The position numbers and the translations under genes were made by a program. 64,000 bases of DNA from Paracentrotus lividus (taxonomy: Eukaryota; Echinodermata; Echinoidea; Camarodonta; Echinidae), in NCBI GenBank assembly GCA_940671915.1, contig CALNVZ010002100.1, positions 8,770,146 through 8,834,145 on the forward strand, read 5' to 3'. Shown here piece after piece: positions 58,232-64,000 of this stretch (position 1 is its first letter; every line of letters begins with the position of its first letter). The notes below the pieces were generated by a model. It was not told the origin of the DNA. It made no database searches and worked only from the letters and a program-made list of their open reading frames with translations.

Positions 58232-61200
58232 ATGCTATTCTGCCCTCGATCTAGTAATATTGTCAATAGTAGGTCGGTACGTCACAATTTTATTGTTAGT
58301 CGACCTGCGTTACGTCAAGGTAATGTCAACCTCTAGGAAGTCATGGAAGACCATATATATATTTTGAGATATTTGACGAAAATATCATAAAAATATAAAA
58401 CTATCAAAATAAGCAAATTTTAACTCAGAGGTTGATTGCCCTTAAACTATCATGTGTAAAAGTTATTTAGTTGGAGGATGCGACTACAATAAATGTTAGT
58501 GAATAATCGTATTATGATCTCAGGATCGTGATAGGCCTATCTTAATGTATTTCGAATGCATTGATACTCAATTAGTCCCTCGGGTAATACTTGAAAACAT
58601 ATGTGCACAAGTTACGTCCCTACTTATTGTCTTATTGGCAATCATCTAATATATATATATATATTAATAGTACATGTAAGAACATTATATATAGTTTTAT
58701 TAAGTATTACCTTGAAGCAAAATATTAGAATCCAAGAGATCAATCACTGCGAGAAATAAATAGAAGCATGTTTTTACGTTTATTGTCACAATAGGTTGAA
58801 TGAGATAGAACATTTGACCTCGTATGGTCTAGTCTGTGTCTCATCTAATATCCTTCCAAACACGAGTAATGACGTAAGAAAATACTTCATACAATTCTGT
58901 CTTGTAATATGACGTACATATCATTTCTGATATCTAGCAGAAAACATTAGGTTGTTTTCAAAGGACTAAATATTAGATTGTAAATCTCAATAAGAACGGC
59001 CTTTAATACTTCCGACTTTCAATGACATTTCAAAGATTCTGTATCTCGAATAATGATCACCTACAATTGTGATACACTTTGATATGAATTGATGAAGCAA
59101 ATGTATATAGAAGGCACTAGCCAGGGACATATACTTACTTTTAGATCGCACTATATTGAGGGGTCCGTTTTGAAATATCTATTGTTGGGTCCCCAAAAAA
59201 GGAATATAAAAATATTAGCTTTGAATTTCAATTTCCATGATATTGCATAACAACATTTCGTCTCATGCTTCACGCTTGCATTATCATTATTATAGGGCTT
59301 TCAATGGTCAAGTTTTTAGGTCACTGATGAACAAAATTTCGTGCTCGCTTAAGGTACTATTGGTACATAGAGACCATGCTTCCACTCTGTTTATATGTTA
59401 TTTGCCGTAAATTTTATTTTATTTGATTATACTTTAAATATTACAAAGTAAAATAAATTTAATGCTAGGGTCTAGTTCTGGCGTCACATCCTATCCTCCT
59501 TGGCATGCTTTTAATACAGCATTTTTGTGTAGGAAGGGGAATGAAAAAAGGAATATTGTGCAATAAAGATGACGAAAATGCATCAAACATGGCAATTTTC
59601 GAGCCGTAGAAATTGTTCTGCTCGGTCAATGGGCAGTTTTTTACAAATATATAATATCACTGGTGGTAGAAATCTATTTTGCAGAAGACTAGAATAGACG
59701 AAGTCTGCTATACGACTGGCCCTCATTATTTCGCCAAACGTAAGTAGCTGTGTATATTGTAACCCTCATTAAAAGTTGATGTGATAGCAATTCTGTCAGC
59801 CCTGAGAGCAACTAGATCGTCATCTTAAAAGTCTGCCATTTAGCTGAATAATTAGGTCATGATTTGCTTTTTATATTATGATGGGAAGTAAACGTCAGTC
59901 GGCACCCAATATTTGACACACAACTTTCATCCCACCGAATAGGTAGGTTAAGCAATGTTTCCACGGTAGGTTAAACGAAGCAATTAACTTCTAAGAACAT
60001 GAATTATTAAACATGATTTGGTTACTATTTTGATAAATCTTCCTTTCAAAGAACCATGTTGCCGCATCATTTAACATATTCATTCATTTTGTGATTAAAA
60101 TTAGCATGCCGAGAAAAAAAAATAAACAAAATGCAAGTGTGTTGTGTGGATAATCATAAAAAACGTCTATCCTTTAAAAATCAATTCTGCTCTTCCCACA
60201 TGTAAAAGCAAACACCTTTATCAAAGTTTTCTGGTGTGATCATTCTTCTGTCTACCGTGTAATATAAATGAGAATTCGAATGGATAGAATAATTGAATTG
60301 CATTGAAGGTATCAATTCAAATGTCACCCAAAAACTTGTGCTACGAAATACTGACACATTTATTATTCGTACATGTCAGTGGAAAATGATAATAAAATGA
60401 AAAGTCCGGACCAAAGACAATTTCGTCTTATCAAAAGCAGAAAAATAAGAGACCTAGATTGAAAAAAAAAAAAAAAAAGGTTGAAAAAAATACTCATAAT
60501 AAGAAAGTTATTATTATTTTGATGATGCTAGAATAGCTGCTCGCTATAACATGTTTATAATGCTGTGATGTCAGAGGAGCAATACTTACAATGTATTTTC
60601 AATATTTAACTATCATAAATTTGGACTTATATCTCAAGAAGCTGTTTTCTTCAGGCCTTTGCTTACGTTACTAGAGTGTATTGTTGAATGTATACAAATA
60701 GGAAATTAGAATCGCATTTATTAATGCATAAAAATAAAATAAAGATTTTAAGTAGGGTTTCAGTATAATTTTTTTTTTTACATTTATACAAAATATCAAC
60801 TTTATTGTTATATTTGTCATTACAAGTCTTCTTTTATGTAATAACATATTTCCATCAATTTAACTTGGGCAAGGTTATGAGGAAATAAGTTTCTTAACAA
60901 ATGAAGTAAAACTTTATGGTAAAACAAATTAGTACTGGCCCTGTGACATACCATTACATTTGATATGAAAATAGATATTGATTGATTGATTAAATGATTT
61001 CATTCCTTAAAATGCTCAAATGCATTTTGTTTAGAAATCAACGTAAACTAAACTGATGCATTTAGGCCAAAACTGATTACAAAAATAATTTCACATAATT
61101 ATATCATGCCAAAAGATATAATAATTGTGTCAGAGATATAGTTCATCTTGGTAATAAATTTTTACATTAATACACCGACATATTATCCGATAAGCAATGT

Positions 61201-61960
61201 ATAATTGCCTTTCAGCGATAAATCCATCAAGATTTATTTTATCTTTTATTTACAAATGAAAAGAGAACTTCTCGCTCATATCGGCTAATATTTTGTTTGT
61301 TATATCCTGATGTATTTAGGTTATGATTTACTCCAATTAGTCACATGTCATTCTTAAGAATGAAACCTAAGAATTCAAAATCAGAATTTTAGAATCGAAG
61401 AGAACGTAAAATGAAATTGTTATCAATTAATTTCAAGTTTCAATAATAATAATGATAATAATAATAAAAGTAATAAACATAAATTTGTATAGCGCAGATT
61501 TTTTATGAATATATTCAGCTGCGCTGGCTCAGAGCTCTTTTTTTTTTTCTTCTTTTTTTTAAAAACTTAATTCTACATATACATAGGCAATTTCCTTAAC
61601 TGATTAGATACGTTTTCAATTTAGATTTAAAGATAGTTAATGATGGAGAGCTTCTTATATCAAAAGGCAGGCTATTCCATAGTTTGGGGGCAGCAAATAC
61701 TGCATAATACATAGTTACCTTGTCATCCCAGAACTTCAACCAAAGACAAACATAAGAGTTAGATAATATATAGGATATGCATATAGAAATCTAAAGAGAT
61801 TTGTCCCATAAACTATAGTACTGTCTAGAAAACATAACGAATTACGGTCATGTACCCTCCCTGTTCATAAGTATTGTAACATCGTTAAAGTGCATGCATT
61901 TTTCATTTTACAAGCCATTTGTATCTTGCTTTATTTCAGTCATAACATATATTGTGAAAG
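58232..61960. other. Intergenic, nothing firm
   Basis: Contains (TA)n at 58650-58664, A-runs near 60462-60478, an ATAATAATG microsatellite at 61443-61475 followed by TTTGTATAGCGCAG, and a segment near 61665-61700 (AGGCAGGCTATTCCATAGTT) that looks like an old retroposon. A degenerate mirror-core word (CTCATGCTTCACGCTTGCAT) occurs at 59264. No exon recognised. Confidence 0.45.
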
Positions 61961-62039
61961 GGAAAGCTTGTCCCTCTTCATTCCTGAGAATAGGAGGAGT
62001 CCAGACCCGGTTATTTTTTAAACAAAGGGGAAGACCAAA

Positions 62040-62231
62040 AAAATGCGAAAAAGAATGAAACTTTGGGAAATAATGAAATTGTTTCATATTTCTCTCAATA
62101 CTTTTTACAGGTTCGTTTATACTTTTGGCAAAGAAATAATTACCATAAGTTGCCAAGATAAGGGCAGAGTAAAATCCCAACACCCAGAAAAGACAACTTT
62201 ACTTGTTTTGATGCTAAGGAGGAATTTGTCA
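62040..62231 (+). pseudogene. Tc1-like transposase N-terminal relic (+)
   Basis: The frame reads IMKLFHISLNTFYRFVYTFG, then SCQDKGRVKSQHPEKTTLLV and LMLRRNLS. This keeps the outline of the Tc1-family DNA-binding region: a helix-turn-helix (K-x-F-x-I-S-x-x-T-V), then a G-R-P-K-like basic hook and T-P-x-x-x-R. It is badly decayed, and no catalytic DDE domain follows. Its complement-strand twin at 62372-62563 supports the reading. Confidence 0.45.
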
Positions 62232-62371
62232 TGAATTGCAAACTAAAAAATGCAATTTCATTCCACTGACATTTCAAATTATAGTCAGTTCATAAGTTGA
62301 ATATTATTACATTTATACTGCATTAAGTTGATTGTTCACATATACATTGCTGGATAATCACGACCTCTAAT

Positions 62372-62563
62372 TTAGAGGACGGATCCTTTTGCAATGGCAC
62401 AAAGAATTCTCCCTATTCTGGGTGTTGTCGTTTTTATCTGGCCTTGTATTGGTACCTTGTGGCCAAAACCGTATGTGAGAAGTAAATCAACAAAACCAGT
62501 AACAGTTTTTGGAGATATATGAAACATTTTTATGATTGTAGGCCTATTTATTATAATTCTCAC
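62372..62563 (-). pseudogene. Tc1-like transposase N-terminal relic (-)
   Basis: On the minus strand the frame reads IKMFHISPKTVTGFVDLLLT, then GQIKTTTPRIGRILCAIAKG. ISPKTV fits the recognition helix of Tc1-family helix-turn-helix domains, and TTTPRxxRILCxIAK fits the segment that follows the basic hook. It is similar at protein level to the + strand relic at 62040-62231. The two face each other about 140 bp apart, so they come from an inverted pair or a palindromic element. Confidence 0.5.
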
Positions 62564-63255
62564 GTCCCAAAATTTAACTGGCCTTTTCGTTATTTTATAA
62601 TATTCATAAAAAAATCCTCATCTCTTCTCCCGATAGAACTGATTTGGATGTATGTTACCTTTTAATCTTTACTCGTTGGGTCTCGACAGAAAGAGATTCG
62701 ATTAAACACATTTAGCTGTGTTTATTTCCTTTAATTTAATAATGCCACTTGATACCATGATACCTCTAAATAAAAATTAATTATTCTATCGATATGTATA
62801 CATTTCTTCGATATTATATAAGTTTATTCAAGATACCTGCATTCTTAAAAACTATAAAAAAAATTATCTTGGTATGAAAATGATAACAATAACAGTACAA
62901 GTCATAGTTAACACAAAGCATCATAAGTGTCAGTCCATGCGTGACAAATTATGGAAAAGAAGTAAAAAAAAAAAAAAAAATGAGTTAAAATTCAAAACAA
63001 TACGGTACACATTTAAATTATGTGTACATAAGCGTGGCCCACTCTGGAAAGAAGCCTAAACATGCAACTGCCTTTTTATAATCTTGTTTTCTTTTTACTG
63101 AGTGGAATCAGTACCGTGATGGCAGTACAACTTCTGACACTTTTCATCATCAGTTAGTTTTGTGACAGTGATGTTTCACTATTCAACCAAGAAAGCCCAC
63201 TGTCCAAATGAGTTTTGACACTGATGATTTAGATTTGATGTAGTTGAACGCTTCC
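62564..63255. other. Intergenic, nothing recognised
   Basis: An A-tract at 62965-62980 is the only notable point. Confidence 0.5.
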
Positions 63256-63394
63256 AGGGGCCATTTCATCAAAGGACTTGTCGGACGTTTTATCCGACAA
63301 ACTGTTATAAGCTACTGAAATGCTTGCATCTGATTGGTTGAGAGCAAAATTGTCGGATAAAACGTCCGACGAGTCCCTTGATGAAATGCCCCTA
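63256..63394. mobile_element. Palindromic MITE, copy 2
   Basis: A 139-bp hairpin, left GGGGCCATTTCATCAAAGGA then CTTGTCGGACGTTTTATCCG, with the right arm complementary and ending GATGAAATGCCCC. It is the same family as 485-624 and slightly better preserved in its arms. Confidence 0.85.
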
Positions 63395-63411
63395 GGTGTC
63401 ATTGTTATACT

Positions 63412-63414
<3 letters not shown>

Positions 63415-63457
<43 letters not shown>
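63415..63457. repeat. 43-T homopolymer
   Basis: Uninterrupted run of 43 T, 20 bp right of the MITE. Confidence 0.98.
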
Positions 63458-63458
<1 letters not shown>

Positions 63459-64000
63459 AAAGGTGAGGAAAAGTCGCGACGGTGCAATGCATCTCTGATA
63501 CTAAAAATCAGTAATACTCTTATTCATAATTACCTCGAGAATTTTGGTTCCGGTATGTCATATAACCACATTATATACACCTTCGTAAAATAAGTTTTAA
63601 ACGGTCATAACAGTGAAAGCAAAAGACCTAATTATACTGAGTATAGGCCTGCTCCTTAATTCACGTCACATAACATGTAATTTCAAAATTTTAGATTATC
63701 AATCGCTTATGATATGCATTTTCAGATATATCACATTCGGTATTCTTGAGAGCCCCTCGCCCCTTTCCGTTTATATCTTTAAAAACCAATTCAATTCAAG
63801 TTTTATTTTTATTTTCATCCGTGAACAAAGTACAACATATAATATTTATTTTACATAAACATACATTATCCTATTAATACAATTAAACTAACACGTGATT
63901 GAAATGGAGGTAAAAGGTTGAGCTTGTAGATTTAAGGCTCCTCTAGATCACTAAAAAAATGATATCATTGAAACAATGAGCATGATAAATATGTAAAGTG
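63458..64000. other. Intergenic, nothing recognised
   Basis: AT-rich with no supported feature. Confidence 0.5.

Overview
This is a stretch of animal nuclear DNA, AT-rich and dominated by transposable elements. The spliced exons, microsatellites, APE-type non-LTR retrotransposons, many terminal-inverted-repeat (TIR) elements and the frequent AGGCCTA word all suggest a marine invertebrate deuterostome, most likely an echinoderm such as a sea urchin. That assignment is an inference from sequence style; no species marker was seen. Nothing prokaryotic (operons, ribosome binding sites, CRISPR) is present.

The one host gene I recognise is the 3' end of a dUTPase gene (DUT) on the + strand. A penultimate coding exon (823-893, motif GERIAQLICERIF) and a last exon (5050-5106, motif RGEGGFGSTG, then TAG) join in phase across a 4.2-kb intron. 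Earlier exons lie left of the window. Two weaker gene starts are proposed. One is a signal-peptide-like first exon at 42778-42862 with a TATA box about 500 bp upstream. The other is a very short first exon at 28293-28332. Neither has a confirmed downstream exon.

Region by region: 1-5.1 kb is the DUT end, its intron holding a foldback element with minisatellite arms and a TIR repeat with about 150-bp internal units. 5.1-13.6 kb is mostly featureless. 13.6-18.7 kb is a long palindromic DNA element split by a 4.3-kb CR1/jockey-like LINE; a 7-bp target duplication (GAATGAA) marks the insertion. 19.1-22.8 kb is a second broken LINE carrying a 1.4-kb higher-order tandem repeat block. 23.4-26.2 kb is a TA-flanked CACTG element with a 1.1-kb CAGGGGCGTATCCAGG element nested in it. 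27.2-32.5 kb holds several repeats, then a 3.6-kb element built of a 287-bp homopurine tract, a GGGGCGCC minisatellite and about 500-bp repeat units. 33.9-39.7 kb holds two copies of an 858-bp element in inverted orientation, the second cut by a 469-N assembly gap. 42.3-47.7 kb has the candidate secreted-protein start and three more TIR elements. 47.7-54.7 kb shows almost nothing. 54.8-58.2 kb is the best preserved LINE (600-codon endonuclease/RT reading frame), interrupted by a 1,096-bp element flanked by TTA. 58.2-64 kb is non-coding apart from two degenerate Tc1-like transposase relics facing each other and a second copy of the MITE seen at 485.

The nested insertions let the order of events be read. 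I found no convincing new gene system. The most unusual pattern is a 19-bp mirror-symmetric word, GCGAGCGCGAAGCGCGAGC, with a shared GAAAATTT extension, repeated more than 20 times across three separate repeat blocks (21.1-22.3, 24.5-24.9 and 30.4-32.2 kb) that otherwise differ in sequence and period.
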